64,000 bases of DNA from an uncultured beta proteobacterium (GTDB lineage Bacteria > Pseudomonadota > Gammaproteobacteria > Burkholderiales > Burkholderiaceae_C), in the NCBI GenBank assembly GCA_903832285.1, contig CAILAY010000050.1, positions 1-64,000 of the forward strand. The letters run 5' to 3'. The notes under the pieces were generated by a model. The model had not been told where the DNA came from, made no database searches, and saw only the letters and a list, made by a program, of their open reading frames with translations. The number at the start of each line of letters is the position of its first letter. Positions within the stretch are counted from its first letter, which is position 1. A program made the translations under genes and the position numbers. Shown in pieces: positions 14,490-23,517 of this stretch.

Positions 14490-15734
14490 ATGAGCACTTT
14501 GAGTTACTGCGCACAGGGTCGGGCCTTCGCCCACATCGCCGCTTTTCATCCCGAACTGACCGCGTTGCGCCGCGATCTGCACGCGCATCCGGAACTGGGA
14601 TTCGAGGAACGCTACACCGCGAAGCGCGTGGCGCAGGCGCTGCAACTGTGCGGTGTGGATGAAGTGCATACCGGCATCGGCAAGACCGGCGTGGTGGCAG
14701 TGATCAAGGGCAGCGGCGCGGTGGTCGACCCGTCCCAACGGGCCATGATCGGACTGCGTGCCGACATGGACGCGCTACCCATGGCAGAGCACAACAACTT
14801 CGCCTGGAAGTCGCAGCAAGGCGGCCTGATGCACGCCTGCGGCCACGATGGGCACACGGCAATGCTGGTGGGCGCCGCGCGCTACCTGGCCGAAACCAGA
14901 CGCTTCTGCGGCACGGCCGTGCTGATCTTCCAGCCCGGCGAGGAAGGCTACGCGGGCGCCCGCGCCATGATTGAGGACGGTCTGTTCGAGCGTTTTCCGG
15001 TGCAAGCCGTGTATGCCATGCACAACTGGCCGCAACTGCCGTCGGGCATGATTGGCCTCAGACCCGGCCCCATGATGGCAGCAGCGGACCGGATCACGAT
15101 CGAAATCACCGGCAAGGGTGGACACGGCGCGCACGCCTACCAGACCATCGATTCGGTGCTGGTGGCGGCGCACATCATCACGGCTGTGCAAAGCATCGTG
15201 TCGCGCAACGTCAAGGCCGTGGACAGCGCCGTCATCAGCATCTGCGCAGTTCAGGCCGGCGACGCGTCGGCCATGAGTGTGATTCCGGGCAGTGCCACGC
15301 TGGTGGGGACGGTGCGCAGTTTCAATCCCAAGGTGCAGGACCTGGTCGAGCAGCGGCTGAGTGAGATGTGCGCGGCCGTCGCCCATGGCTTTGGCGCCAC
15401 GGCAACAGTCAGTTACCAGCGCCTCTATCCGGCCACAGTGAACAGTGGGCCCGAAGCCGTGTTTGCGGCCGACGTGGCGCAGTCGCTGGTGGGCGCTCAG
15501 AATGTGGTGCGCGACCTTGAACCCAGCATGGGAGCCGAAGACTTTTCCTTCATGCTGCAGGCCAAACCCGGTGCCTATTTGCGCCTCGGGCAAAGCGCGG
15601 GTTCCGGACCAACAAGCTGCGCACTGCACAATAATCGTTACGACTTCAACGACGATGTGCTGCCGCTGGGTTCGGCCATGCATGCCAGTCTGGTGGAACA
15701 ATCCATGCCCGTGCTTCCCGCAATCCACGCTTAA
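14490..15734 (+). CDS. M20 family amidohydrolase (N-acyl-amino-acid or hippurate hydrolase type)
   Basis: This 414-residue metallopeptidase-fold hydrolase probably removes acyl groups from N-acyl amino acids or peptides in the cytoplasm. Metal-binding motifs are IGLRADMDALP, MHACGHDGHTAMLVGAARYL and FQPGEEGYAGARAMIEDG, with the late MGAEDFSFML that completes the site. HipO/AmaA-type enzymes share this set. It lies between the permease and binding-protein genes of a peptide-type transporter, 13 bases after the permease, so its substrate is probably what that transporter imports. Confidence 0.9.
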   Translation: MSTLSYCAQGRAFAHIAAFHPELTALRRDLHAHPELGFEERYTAKRVAQALQLCGVDEVHTGIGKTGVVAVIKGSGAVVDPSQRAMIGLRADMDALPMAEHNNFAWKSQQGGLMHACGHDGHTAMLVGAARYLAETRRFCGTAVLIFQPGEEGYAGARAMIEDGLFERFPVQAVYAMHNWPQLPSGMIGLRPGPMMAAADRITIEITGKGGHGAHAYQTIDSVLVAAHIITAVQSIVSRNVKAVDSAVISICAVQAGDASAMSVIPGSATLVGTVRSFNPKVQDLVEQRLSEMCAAVAHGFGATATVSYQRLYPATVNSGPEAVFAADVAQSLVGAQNVVRDLEPSMGAEDFSFMLQAKPGAYLRLGQSAGSGPTSCALHNNRYDFNDDVLPLGSAMHASLVEQSMPVLPAIHA

Positions 15735-15763
15735 ACCTTTTTTCATTTCAACCGGAGACCTCC

Positions 15764-17347
15764 ATGCGATGCAACAAAAAAACGGCCTTGACACTCATTG
15801 CTTCGGCACTTGCAGTGGCAAGTTTCACTTCCTCCGCCGTGACTCTCAGGGTTGCCAATCAAGGCGATGCGCTGTCGCTGGACCCGCACTCGTTGAACGA
15901 GTCGCTGCAGTTGTCGGTGGTGGGAAACGTCTATGAAACGCTGGTGACGCGTGGCCGCGACTACAAACTCACGGCTGCGCTCGCCACCGACTGGAAGCAG
16001 ACTTCGCCCACGGTGTGGCGCTTCAACCTGCGCAAAGGGGTGCAGTTTCACGATGGCACACCGTTCACCGCAGACGACGTGATCTTCAGCTACGAACGAG
16101 CCAAGGGGGACGGCTCCGACATGAAGAGCTATGTGGGCCAGATCAAGGAGATCAAAAAGATCAATGACCACGCGCTGGATTTCGTGCTGACGGCGCCGTT
16201 TCCGATCCTGCCTGAATTGTTCACGCAGTGGTTCATCATGAGCAAGAAGTGGTGTGAAGCCAATCAGGCGACGAAACCCGTGGACCGGCGCAAGGGCATT
16301 GAAAACGCGGCCTCGTTCCATGCCAACGGCACTGGGCCGTTCCGGGTGCGCGAGCGCCAGCCGGGGGTGCGCACGTCCTTTGTGCGCAACGGCAACTACT
16401 GGGGCAAGGTCGACGGCAATGTGGACGAAGTGGTCTTCACGCCCATCGGCAACGACAGCACGCGCGTGGCGGCACTGTTGTCGGGCGAGGTGGATGTGAT
16501 GGAACCGGTGCCGGTGCAGGACGTGGAGCGCATCAAGGGCAACGCGAAGTTCAAAGTCTTGCAGGGACCCGAGCTTCGCGTCATCTTCCTGGGAATGGAT
16601 CAAAGGCGCGATGAATTGCTGTTCTCCAATGTCAAGGGCAAGAATCCCTTCAAGGACAAGCGCGTGCGCCAGGCCTTCTATCAGGCAATCGACATCGATG
16701 GCATCGACAAGACGGTAATGCGCGGGGCCGCCACACCGGTGGCGCTGATGCTGCCGCCCCAGGTCAAGGGCTATGCCCCCGATCTGGCGAAACGTCTGCC
16801 TTATGACCCGGTGGCGGCGAAGCAATTGCTTACCGACGCGGGTTACGCGGCGGGTTTTGAAGTCAAGATGAACTGCCCGAATGACCGCTATGTGAACGAC
16901 GCGCAGATCTGTCAGGCCGTGGCGGCGAATCTGGCCAAGATCGGCGTCAAGATCAACCTGGAAGCTGAGACCAAGGGCACGTATTTTCCGAAGGTCCTGC
17001 GCCGCGACACCAGCTTCTACATGTTGGGCTGGACCGCCAGCACCGTGGACGCGCACAACGTGCTCTATCCCATCTTGTCCAGTCCCGGCGAAGGCGGGCG
17101 CGGGCAGTTTAATTTTGGCGCCTACAGCAATGCCAGGATCGACGAGTTGACGGCCTTGATCGGGTCTGAAACCGATGACAAGAAGCGTACGGAAATGATT
17201 CATGAGGCCATGAAGATCCATCAGGACGACGTGGGCCATATTCCGCTGCATCAGCAGGCTCTGAACTGGGCCGCCAAGAAAGATATTGAACTGGTGCAGT
17301 GGCCGGATAACGGCATGTACTGGAGGTACGTCAAAGTGAACAAGTGA
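15764..17347 (+). CDS. Peptide-type ABC transporter substrate-binding protein
   Basis: This is a periplasmic solute receptor of the SBP_bac_5 (DppA/OppA) family, 527 residues. An ATG after a GGAGA ribosome site starts MRCNKKTALTLIASALAVASFTSSA, a signal peptide cut near residue 25. WRFNLRKGVQFHDGTPFTADDVIFSYERAK (about 86-115) is the family signature. The central FKDKRVRQAFYQAIDIDGIDKTV and the closing LGWTASTVDAHNVLYPIL also fit. It lies between the M20 hydrolase and the second permease. Confidence 0.92.
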   Translation: MRCNKKTALTLIASALAVASFTSSAVTLRVANQGDALSLDPHSLNESLQLSVVGNVYETLVTRGRDYKLTAALATDWKQTSPTVWRFNLRKGVQFHDGTPFTADDVIFSYERAKGDGSDMKSYVGQIKEIKKINDHALDFVLTAPFPILPELFTQWFIMSKKWCEANQATKPVDRRKGIENAASFHANGTGPFRVRERQPGVRTSFVRNGNYWGKVDGNVDEVVFTPIGNDSTRVAALLSGEVDVMEPVPVQDVERIKGNAKFKVLQGPELRVIFLGMDQRRDELLFSNVKGKNPFKDKRVRQAFYQAIDIDGIDKTVMRGAATPVALMLPPQVKGYAPDLAKRLPYDPVAAKQLLTDAGYAAGFEVKMNCPNDRYVNDAQICQAVAANLAKIGVKINLEAETKGTYFPKVLRRDTSFYMLGWTASTVDAHNVLYPILSSPGEGGRGQFNFGAYSNARIDELTALIGSETDDKKRTEMIHEAMKIHQDDVGHIPLHQQALNWAAKKDIELVQWPDNGMYWRYVKVNK

Positions 17348-17354
17348 TCTGCGC

Positions 17355-18278
17355 ATGAGAGCCTGGGCCGCACGCACACATTTCCGGCTATGGGACAGCG
17401 ACCTGGGTCACAGCTTTCGCTCCTCGCCCGTGGCAATGGCTGCGACCGCGGTCGCGCTCATTTGCATCTTCGCTTCCATCTTTGCGGGTTGGATCGCACC
17501 GCATCATCCCTTTGATCTCGCGACGCTGGAACTGAGCGATGCCCGCCTGCCCCCGGCCTGGATCGACGGGGGCACTAGAAAGTATCTGCTGGGCACCGAC
17601 GACCAGGGACGCGACATTTTCTCGGCGCTGATGTATGGCGCGCGCATCTCCCTGGCAGTCGGTTTTGTTTCCGTGCTGCTGTCGGCCGCCATCGGCGTGA
17701 GCCTGGGTCTGCTCGCAGGATTCCTGGGCGGCTGGGTCGACTCTGCGCTCATGCGGCTGTGCGACGTGATGCTGTCGTTCCCCGCGATTCTGGTGGCGCT
17801 GTTGATCGCGGGCGTGGGCCGCGCGCTGTTTCCGGATGCGCCGGAAACTGTGGCTTTTGCGGTGCTGGTGCTGGCGATCACGCTCACCGGCTGGGTGCAA
17901 TACGCCCGCACTGTGCGCGGTTCCACGCTGGTTGAACGGCACAAGGAATACGTGCTCGCGGCGCGCGTGACGGGGGTTTCGAGCTTGCGCATCATGCGTC
18001 GCCACGTGCTGCCCAATGTGTTGGGCCCGGTGCTGGTGCTGGCCACGATCCAGGTGGCAACAGCCATCATCACCGAAGCCACGCTGTCGTTTCTGGGCGT
18101 GGGCGCGCCGCCCACTTCGCCTTCACTGGGGACGCTGATCCAGATCGGCAACAAATATCTTTTTTCGGGCGAATGGTGGATCACGGTCTTTCCCGGCGGC
18201 ATGCTGGTGCTGATCGCGCTCAGCGTGAACCTGTTGGGCGACTGGCTGCGCGACGCGCTCAATCCGAGGCTCAAGTGA
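17355..18278 (+). CDS. Peptide-type ABC transporter permease (DppC-like)
   Basis: This second permease has 307 residues. The cytoplasmic N-terminus leads to a membrane segment (VALICIFASIFAGWIAPHHPFDLA) and the conserved LLGTDDQGRDIFSALMYGARISLAVG, a DppC hallmark. The ATPase-contacting loop is RHKEYVLAARVTGVSSLRIMRRHVLPNVLGPV. It starts 7 bases after the binding protein, and its stop overlaps the ATG of the first ATPase (TGATG). Confidence 0.9.
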   Translation: MRAWAARTHFRLWDSDLGHSFRSSPVAMAATAVALICIFASIFAGWIAPHHPFDLATLELSDARLPPAWIDGGTRKYLLGTDDQGRDIFSALMYGARISLAVGFVSVLLSAAIGVSLGLLAGFLGGWVDSALMRLCDVMLSFPAILVALLIAGVGRALFPDAPETVAFAVLVLAITLTGWVQYARTVRGSTLVERHKEYVLAARVTGVSSLRIMRRHVLPNVLGPVLVLATIQVATAIITEATLSFLGVGAPPTSPSLGTLIQIGNKYLFSGEWWITVFPGGMLVLIALSVNLLGDWLRDALNPRLK

Positions 18279-19336
18279 TGACGCAGCCACTGCTTGAAGT
18301 GAAGAATCTGGTGGTCGAATTCGCCGGGCGGCGTGGCACGTTGCGCGCGTTGGACCAGGTGTCGTTCGAGATTGCTCCGGGAGAAATCCTGGGCGTGGTG
18401 GGCGAGTCGGGCGCGGGCAAGTCGCTCACGGGCGCGGCCATCATCGGTTTGATCGAGGCACCGGGGCGCGTGACGGGTGGCGAGATCGTGCTGCAAGGGC
18501 AGCGCATCGACAACTTGAGTCAGGACCGGATGCGCGCCATCCGTGGCCGCAGAATCGGCGCCATTTTTCAGGACCCGCTGACCTCGCTCAATCCTTTGTT
18601 CACCATAGGTCAGCAACTGACACAGACCATTCTGGCGCACCTGCCGATGACAAAGACGCAGGCGATCGAGCGTGCGATCCAGTTGTTGGAAGACACCGGC
18701 ATCGCGGCGGCGGCCCAGCGGCTGGACCACTACCCGCACCAGTTCTCGGGCGGCATGCGCCAGCGTGTGGTGATCGCTTTGGCGTTGGCCGCCGAGCCGC
18801 AACTGATCGTGGCCGACGAGCCCACGACGGCGCTGGATGTGTCGATACAAGCGCAGATCATCAGCCTGCTCAAGCGCGTGTGCCGCCAGCACGGTGCGGC
18901 GGTGATGCTGATCACGCACGACATGGGCGTGATTGCCGAGACCTGCGACCGCGTGGCAGTGATGTACGCTGGCAGAGTGGCCGAGATCGGTCCCGTGCGG
19001 GAGGTCATCCACCAAAGCGCCCACCCCTACAGCGCCGGTCTGATGGCCGCCATTCCCGACATCGAGCAGGAGCGCGAACAGCTGTACCAGATCGACGGTG
19101 CCATGCCACGGCTGGACGCGATTCCATCTGGATGCGCCTTCCATCCAAGGTGCGCGCACGGCATGCGGGACGACTGCAGGCAACGGCGGCCCGAGCTGAT
19201 GGACGCCGGTGCGACCCGCGCCGCTTGTTGGCTGCACGGTTCCACCCCCGTTCGCCCTGAGCCCGTCGAAGGGCTCTCAGGGATCGCGCCTTACGGGCTT
19301 CGACAAGCTCAGCCCGAACGGATACAAGCAGCATGA
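18278..19336 (+). CDS. Peptide-type ABC transporter ATPase (DppD-like)
   Basis: This ABC ATPase has 352 residues from the ATG overlapping the DppC stop. It has Walker A GESGAGKS, Q-loop IFQDPLTSLNPL, signature FSGGMRQR, Walker B LIVADEPTTALD and switch His in MLITHDMG. The oligopeptide-type C-terminal Cys cluster GCAFHPRCAH...C...CW follows. The last about 28 residues (PVRPEPVEGLSGIAPYGLRQ) are encoded by an interspersed inverted repeat and are unlikely to be functional sequence. The stop overlaps the next ATPase gene. Confidence 0.92.
   Translation: MTQPLLEVKNLVVEFAGRRGTLRALDQVSFEIAPGEILGVVGESGAGKSLTGAAIIGLIEAPGRVTGGEIVLQGQRIDNLSQDRMRAIRGRRIGAIFQDPLTSLNPLFTIGQQLTQTILAHLPMTKTQAIERAIQLLEDTGIAAAAQRLDHYPHQFSGGMRQRVVIALALAAEPQLIVADEPTTALDVSIQAQIISLLKRVCRQHGAAVMLITHDMGVIAETCDRVAVMYAGRVAEIGPVREVIHQSAHPYSAGLMAAIPDIEQEREQLYQIDGAMPRLDAIPSGCAFHPRCAHGMRDDCRQRRPELMDAGATRAACWLHGSTPVRPEPVEGLSGIAPYGLRQAQPERIQAA
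19248..19321. repeat. Interspersed inverted repeat (PVRPEPVEG type) in the 3' end of dppD
   Basis: Two arms, CCGTTCGCCCTGAGCCCGTC... and GGGCTTCGACAAGCTCAGCC..., face each other around a short spacer. Sequences of this type (TTCGACAAGCTCAG) are scattered through many proteobacterial genomes, and their translation often appears as PVRPEPVEG in annotated proteins. Here the element lies wholly inside the annotated reading frame. No other copy was seen in the window. Confidence 0.85.
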
Positions 19337-20349
19337 CACACTTAGTTCAAGTACGTGATCTGACGAAGACTTTTGACGTGTCCGCGCCCTGGCTAAACCG
19401 TGTGCTTGAAGGCAAACCACGGCAGCTCCTGCACGCGGTCGATGGCGTGAGCTTCGCGATTGAAAGGGGCAAGACACTGGCGCTGGTGGGTGAATCCGGC
19501 TGCGGCAAGAGCACGGTTGCGCGCCTGCTGGTCGGGCTCTATAGCCCCAGTCGCGGCCAGGTGCATTTTGATGGTCAGGATCTGCACTCGGGTCTGGCGG
19601 GGGCACAAAGCGGCGCGCTGCAGCGACGCATCCAGATGATTTTTCAGGACCCCTATGCCAGCCTGAATCCGCGCTGGCGCGTGCACGACATCGTGTCCGA
19701 GCCGCTGATTGAGCAAGGCTTGATGACTGACGCAAGTGAGTTGTCGAACAAGGTCGCCCAACTGTTGATTTCAGTGGGACTGAGCGAGCACGATGGACCG
19801 AAATATCCGCACCAGTTTTCCGGCGGCCAGCGCCAGCGCATTTCCATCGCCCGCGCACTTGCCACCCACCCCGAGTTCCTGGTATGCGACGAGCCGACTT
19901 CAGCGTTGGACGTGAGCGTGCAGGCCCAGGTGCTCAACATCATGAAGGACCTGCAGCGCCGACTCGGGTTGACCTATCTTTTCATCTCGCACAACCTGGC
20001 GGTGGTGCGCCACGTCAGCGACCGCGTGGGCGTGATGTACCTGGGGCGGTTGGTGGAACTGGCGGACAAGCAGGAGCTCTTTGCCAGACCGCGTCACCCC
20101 TACACGCGCATGCTGCTGGAAGCGATTCCCAAGCTGCACGACACCGGACGCGAGCGCACGCCGGTGCAGGGCGAAGTGCCCAATCCCTTGAGTCCGCCCA
20201 CGGGTTGCGCCTTTCATCCGCGCTGCCCGCACGCGAATCCACGCTGCGCGTCCGAGCGTCCCGCGTTGCTGGCGCTGGGCCCTGCTCAGGTCGCGTGCCA
20301 TGCGGTGCAGGAGCAGCGAATCCAGGTCGATGGAACGCCAGTTTTTTGA
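19333..20349 (+). CDS. Peptide-type ABC transporter ATPase (DppF-like)
   Basis: This second ATPase has 338 residues. It shows Walker A GESGCGKS, Q-loop IFQDPYASLNPRW, signature FSGGQRQR, Walker B FLVCDEPTSALD and switch His in FISHNLA. The C-terminal cluster GCAFHPRCPHANPRC is typical of Opp/Dpp ATPases. It overlaps DppD by four bases and closes the operon; potD follows after a 117-base gap that has its own inverted repeat. Confidence 0.92.
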   Translation: MTHLVQVRDLTKTFDVSAPWLNRVLEGKPRQLLHAVDGVSFAIERGKTLALVGESGCGKSTVARLLVGLYSPSRGQVHFDGQDLHSGLAGAQSGALQRRIQMIFQDPYASLNPRWRVHDIVSEPLIEQGLMTDASELSNKVAQLLISVGLSEHDGPKYPHQFSGGQRQRISIARALATHPEFLVCDEPTSALDVSVQAQVLNIMKDLQRRLGLTYLFISHNLAVVRHVSDRVGVMYLGRLVELADKQELFARPRHPYTRMLLEAIPKLHDTGRERTPVQGEVPNPLSPPTGCAFHPRCPHANPRCASERPALLALGPAQVACHAVQEQRIQVDGTPVF

Positions 20350-20383
20350 CCCTCTGAGTGGCGCTTCATCGGAGCTTTCAGTC

Positions 20384-20399
20384 TGACATAAAAATGTCA
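20384..20399 (+). promoter_or_regulatory. Inverted repeat upstream of the polyamine-type operon
   Basis: TGACAT-aaaa-ATGTCA forms a symmetrical site 67 bases before the potD-like start. A weak -10-like TACCAT lies just downstream. It could be a binding site for a regulator of the transporter operon. Only the symmetry and position support this. Confidence 0.35.
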
Positions 20400-20466
20400 T
20401 ATCGGCTTGCTACCATCGGTGGCGGACAAACGTCCGCAAAATTACAAAACAAACTGGAGACCTGTC

Positions 20467-21540
20467 ATGAATTTTTCGAAGCCAATCCACTTGACGAGGG
20501 TGCTGCGCCGCGCCTCGCTGCTGGCGCTTGCGCTGGCCTGCGTTCCCGTCATCGCGCTGGCGCAGACCAAACAGCTGTTCCTTTACAGCTGGGCCAACTA
20601 TGTTCCGCCGAACCTGCTCAAGCGCTTCGAGACCGAGACCGGCATCAAGGTGAATCTCGATGTCTATGACAGCAACGAAACGATGCTCGCCAAATTGCAG
20701 GCGGGCGGTGGCGGCTACGACATCGTGATTCCCAGCGATTCCGTGCTCAGCACCATGATCAAGTCCGGCCTGCTGACCAAGGTCGATGCGGGCAAGATGA
20801 GCAACTACAAGAACGTGCTGGCGCCGCACGATCACCCGCCAGCAGACCCGAACGCCGACTACTCCGTTCCCTACACCTGGGGTTCCACCGGATTCACCTA
20901 CGACTCGGCCAAGGTTCCGGGCGGCAAGCTGACCGAGAGCTGGAAGGAATTCTTCGAGCCGCGCCCCGAGGTTGCCGGCAAGATCGCGGCCATGGCCAAT
21001 CAAGGCGAGATGTATACCGCCGCCGCGCACTATCTCGGCATAGACACCTGCACCGAGAATCCGGCCGACGCGCAGCGCATCCTGGATCTGCTGCAGAAGC
21101 AAAAACCGGCCGTGAAAATCTATTCCTCCACTGGCACCATCGGCCGCATGGCCGCCGGTGAAGTGACGATGCATCATCAATGGAACGGCGCCTCGTACAA
21201 GTCGGGTCTGAAGCTGGCGACGGCGGTGTTTGTCTACCCCAAGGAAGGCATGAACCTGTGGAGCGACTACTTCGTGGTTCCCAAGGGCGCGCCCAATGTG
21301 GAGAGCGCCAGGACCTTCATGAACTGGATGATGGACCCGAAGAACGCTGCCGAAGCGTCGAACTTCAACGGCTACAACAATGCCATCAAAGGTTCCGCCG
21401 CATTCATGGATCCGGGCCTCGCTGCCAGTCCTGCGATCAACCCGTCCGAAGCGATGAAGGCGCGTTTTAGACCCGTGAAGGATTGCTCGGTCAAGGCCCG
21501 CGAACTGCGCGACGGCGTCTGGACGCGGCTGAATCGCTGA
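20467..21540 (+). CDS. Polyamine-type ABC transporter substrate-binding protein (PotD/PotF-like)
   Basis: This periplasmic receptor of the spermidine/putrescine family has 357 residues from the ATG at 20467, which follows CTGGAGA; the track start at 20407 lacks such a site. The signal peptide ends near VIALAQ (about residue 32). LFLYSWANYVPPNLLKRFETETGIKV is the PotD/PotF opening. DSNETMLAKLQAGGGGYDIVIPSD and VPYTWGSTGFTYD line the ligand cleft in the family. It is followed by ATPase, two permeases and an HDAC-like hydrolase, so the ligand may be an acetylated polyamine or similar amine. Confidence 0.9.
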   Translation: MNFSKPIHLTRVLRRASLLALALACVPVIALAQTKQLFLYSWANYVPPNLLKRFETETGIKVNLDVYDSNETMLAKLQAGGGGYDIVIPSDSVLSTMIKSGLLTKVDAGKMSNYKNVLAPHDHPPADPNADYSVPYTWGSTGFTYDSAKVPGGKLTESWKEFFEPRPEVAGKIAAMANQGEMYTAAAHYLGIDTCTENPADAQRILDLLQKQKPAVKIYSSTGTIGRMAAGEVTMHHQWNGASYKSGLKLATAVFVYPKEGMNLWSDYFVVPKGAPNVESARTFMNWMMDPKNAAEASNFNGYNNAIKGSAAFMDPGLAASPAINPSEAMKARFRPVKDCSVKARELRDGVWTRLNR

Positions 21541-21544
21541 GCCT

Positions 21545-22630
21545 TTGAAGTCCGAAACCGCTGTCGCCATTGCCGGCGTTCGCAAGACCTTTGACGGCGC
21601 CAGCCGGCCCGCGCTGGCGGGTGTGACGCTGGACATTCTGAAGAACGAGTTCTTCACGTTGTTGGGACCGTCGGGCTGCGGCAAGACCACGTTGTTGCGC
21701 ATGATTGCGGGCTTTGAAAATCCGGACGCCGGAACGATTGCGCTGGACGGCGTCGTCATGGCTGACACACCGCCGAACCGGCGCCCGGTGAATACCGTGT
21801 TTCAGAGCTACGCCCTGTTTCCGCACATGAGCGTGGCGCAGAACATCGCGTTTGCGCTGGAGATGCTGGATCGTCCGCGGGATGTGATCCGCTCGCGTGT
21901 GGCCGAAATGATCCGCTTGCTCCAGCTTGATGGATTGGCCGAACGTCGACCAGCGCAGCTATCCGGCGGGCAACAGCAGCGTGTGGCGCTGGGACGCGCG
22001 CTGGCACCGCAACCCAAGGTGCTGCTGCTGGACGAGCCACTCTCCGCGCTGGACCTGAAATTGCGCAAGGAAATGCAGGTCGAGTTGAAGCGCCTGCAGA
22101 TGGCCACCGGCATCACCTTCGTGTTCGTCACGCACGATCAGGAAGAGGCACTGCGCATGTCGGACCGCATCGCCGTGATGCGCGACGGGCAGCTGATGCA
22201 GGTGGGTCGCCCGGTCGACATCTACCAGCGCCCGGCCAATCTGTTTGTCGCCGAATTCATTGGCGATGCCAATTTCCTGCCGTCGGTTTGCGTGGAACGC
22301 AGCGGTCGCGGCGGACGTTTTCGCCTGAACGGTTCGATCGACGACGCGCTGGAGCTCGCTGCGGACGATGCCAACGACCTCGCTCCCGGAGCCAAGGCCA
22401 TTCTCATGGTGCGCCCCGAGCGCATCGCCGTCGTGCCGCTGGCGTCGGCGCAACTGCGTGCTGACGTGCCGCAGACCATCTACAGCGGCAGCGATCTGAT
22501 GCTGCACGCCAGGCTCGCCAATGGCGGGCTGTTGCGCGTGCGCCTGTCCGGGGAGATGCCGGTACCGGCGTGCGACGCACCCGTGGGTTTTGCCATTGCT
22601 CCCGACGCCGTTCAAGTCTTTGCTGCATGA
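21545..22630 (+). CDS. Polyamine-type ABC transporter ATPase (PotA-like)
   Basis: This 361-residue ATPase starts at a TTG four bases after the potD stop; no ATG is available nearby. It has Walker A GPSGCGKT, Q-loop VFQSYALFPHM, signature LSGGQQQR, Walker B VLLLDEPLSALD and switch His in FVTHDQEEA. The C-terminal TOBE domain (about 280-355) includes LMVRPERIAVVP. Overall it matches PotA/PotG ATPases. Its stop overlaps the next ATG. Confidence 0.9.
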   Translation: MKSETAVAIAGVRKTFDGASRPALAGVTLDILKNEFFTLLGPSGCGKTTLLRMIAGFENPDAGTIALDGVVMADTPPNRRPVNTVFQSYALFPHMSVAQNIAFALEMLDRPRDVIRSRVAEMIRLLQLDGLAERRPAQLSGGQQQRVALGRALAPQPKVLLLDEPLSALDLKLRKEMQVELKRLQMATGITFVFVTHDQEEALRMSDRIAVMRDGQLMQVGRPVDIYQRPANLFVAEFIGDANFLPSVCVERSGRGGRFRLNGSIDDALELAADDANDLAPGAKAILMVRPERIAVVPLASAQLRADVPQTIYSGSDLMLHARLANGGLLRVRLSGEMPVPACDAPVGFAIAPDAVQVFAA

Positions 22631-23517
22631 AACTGCTGCGCTCACGCCACCTTGCACTGACCGCGCCCGCGGTGTTGTATCTCGCAATCTTCATGATCGC
22701 GCCGCTGCTGTTGATGTGCTACGTTTCGACGCTGGAGCGCGCCCCTTTTGGCGGCGTGCTCTGGGATAACCACACTGCGGTCGCCTACGAGAAACTGCTG
22801 TTCGAGCGCGATCTGGCGGGTCAGCTGTCGTTCAACAGCGACTACCTCGCGATCTTTGCGCGCTCGTTTCGCCTGGCAGCCATCACGACGCTGCTGACGT
22901 TGGTCATCAGCCTGCCCACGGCGCTGTATATGACGACGCTGTCCCGCGCTCGCGCCGCCTTCATCCTGTTCCTGGTGACGGTGCCGTTCTGGACCAACCT
23001 GCTGGTGCGAAATTTTGCCTGGATCCTGATCCTGCGCAATGGCGGCACGCTCGACCAGGCGCTTCAATGGCTGGGCTGGACGAGCGAGTCCCTGGACATC
23101 CTTTACACGCCATTGGCCACCGGTATCGGTCTGACTTATTCGTTTTTGCCGTTCATGATTCTGCCGACCTATGTGGCTCTGGAACGCATCGACAAACGCC
23201 TGATTGAAGCAGCGTTCGATCTGGGCGCCGACCGCTGGCGCGTGCTCATGCGTATCGTTTTTCCGCTCGCCATGCCGGGCATCCTCGCCGGCGCCGTGTT
23301 GGTGTTCGTGCCGTGCCTGGGCGCCTATGTCAGCCCTGAACTGCTCGGTGGCGGCAAGTCGCTGATGATCGGCAATCTGGTGCAGTCACAGTTCGGCGCG
23401 TCGCGCAACTGGCCCTTCGGCGCTGCGTTGGCATTGGTGCTGGTCGCCGTGCTGCTGCTGACCCTGCTGCTGGCGCGATGGCTGCAAGGTCGACGGGAGC
23501 GCAGCCATGCGGCGTGA
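22627..23517 (+). CDS. Polyamine-type ABC transporter permease (PotB-like)
   Basis: This inner-membrane permease has 296 residues from the ATG overlapping the potA stop; the longer track start at 22570 lies inside potA. About six membrane segments are visible, the first being ALTAPAVLYLAIFMIAPLLLMCYVS. VPFWTNLLVRNFAWILILRNGG is a PotB/PotH hallmark. The ATPase-contact loop is LIEAAFDLGADRWRVLMRIVFPLAMPG. It overlaps the next permease by 11 bases. Confidence 0.9.
   Translation: MKLLRSRHLALTAPAVLYLAIFMIAPLLLMCYVSTLERAPFGGVLWDNHTAVAYEKLLFERDLAGQLSFNSDYLAIFARSFRLAAITTLLTLVISLPTALYMTTLSRARAAFILFLVTVPFWTNLLVRNFAWILILRNGGTLDQALQWLGWTSESLDILYTPLATGIGLTYSFLPFMILPTYVALERIDKRLIEAAFDLGADRWRVLMRIVFPLAMPGILAGAVLVFVPCLGAYVSPELLGGGKSLMIGNLVQSQFGASRNWPFGAALALVLVAVLLLTLLLARWLQGRRERSHAA

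Noticed and set aside
15743-17377. 544-residue minus-strand ORF
   Set aside because: It is antisense to the substrate-binding protein, whose signal peptide and SBP_bac_5 signature leave no doubt about the coding strand.
19248-19336. C-terminal domain of the DppD-like protein
   Set aside because: The residues come from a dispersed inverted repeat and match no domain I recognise.
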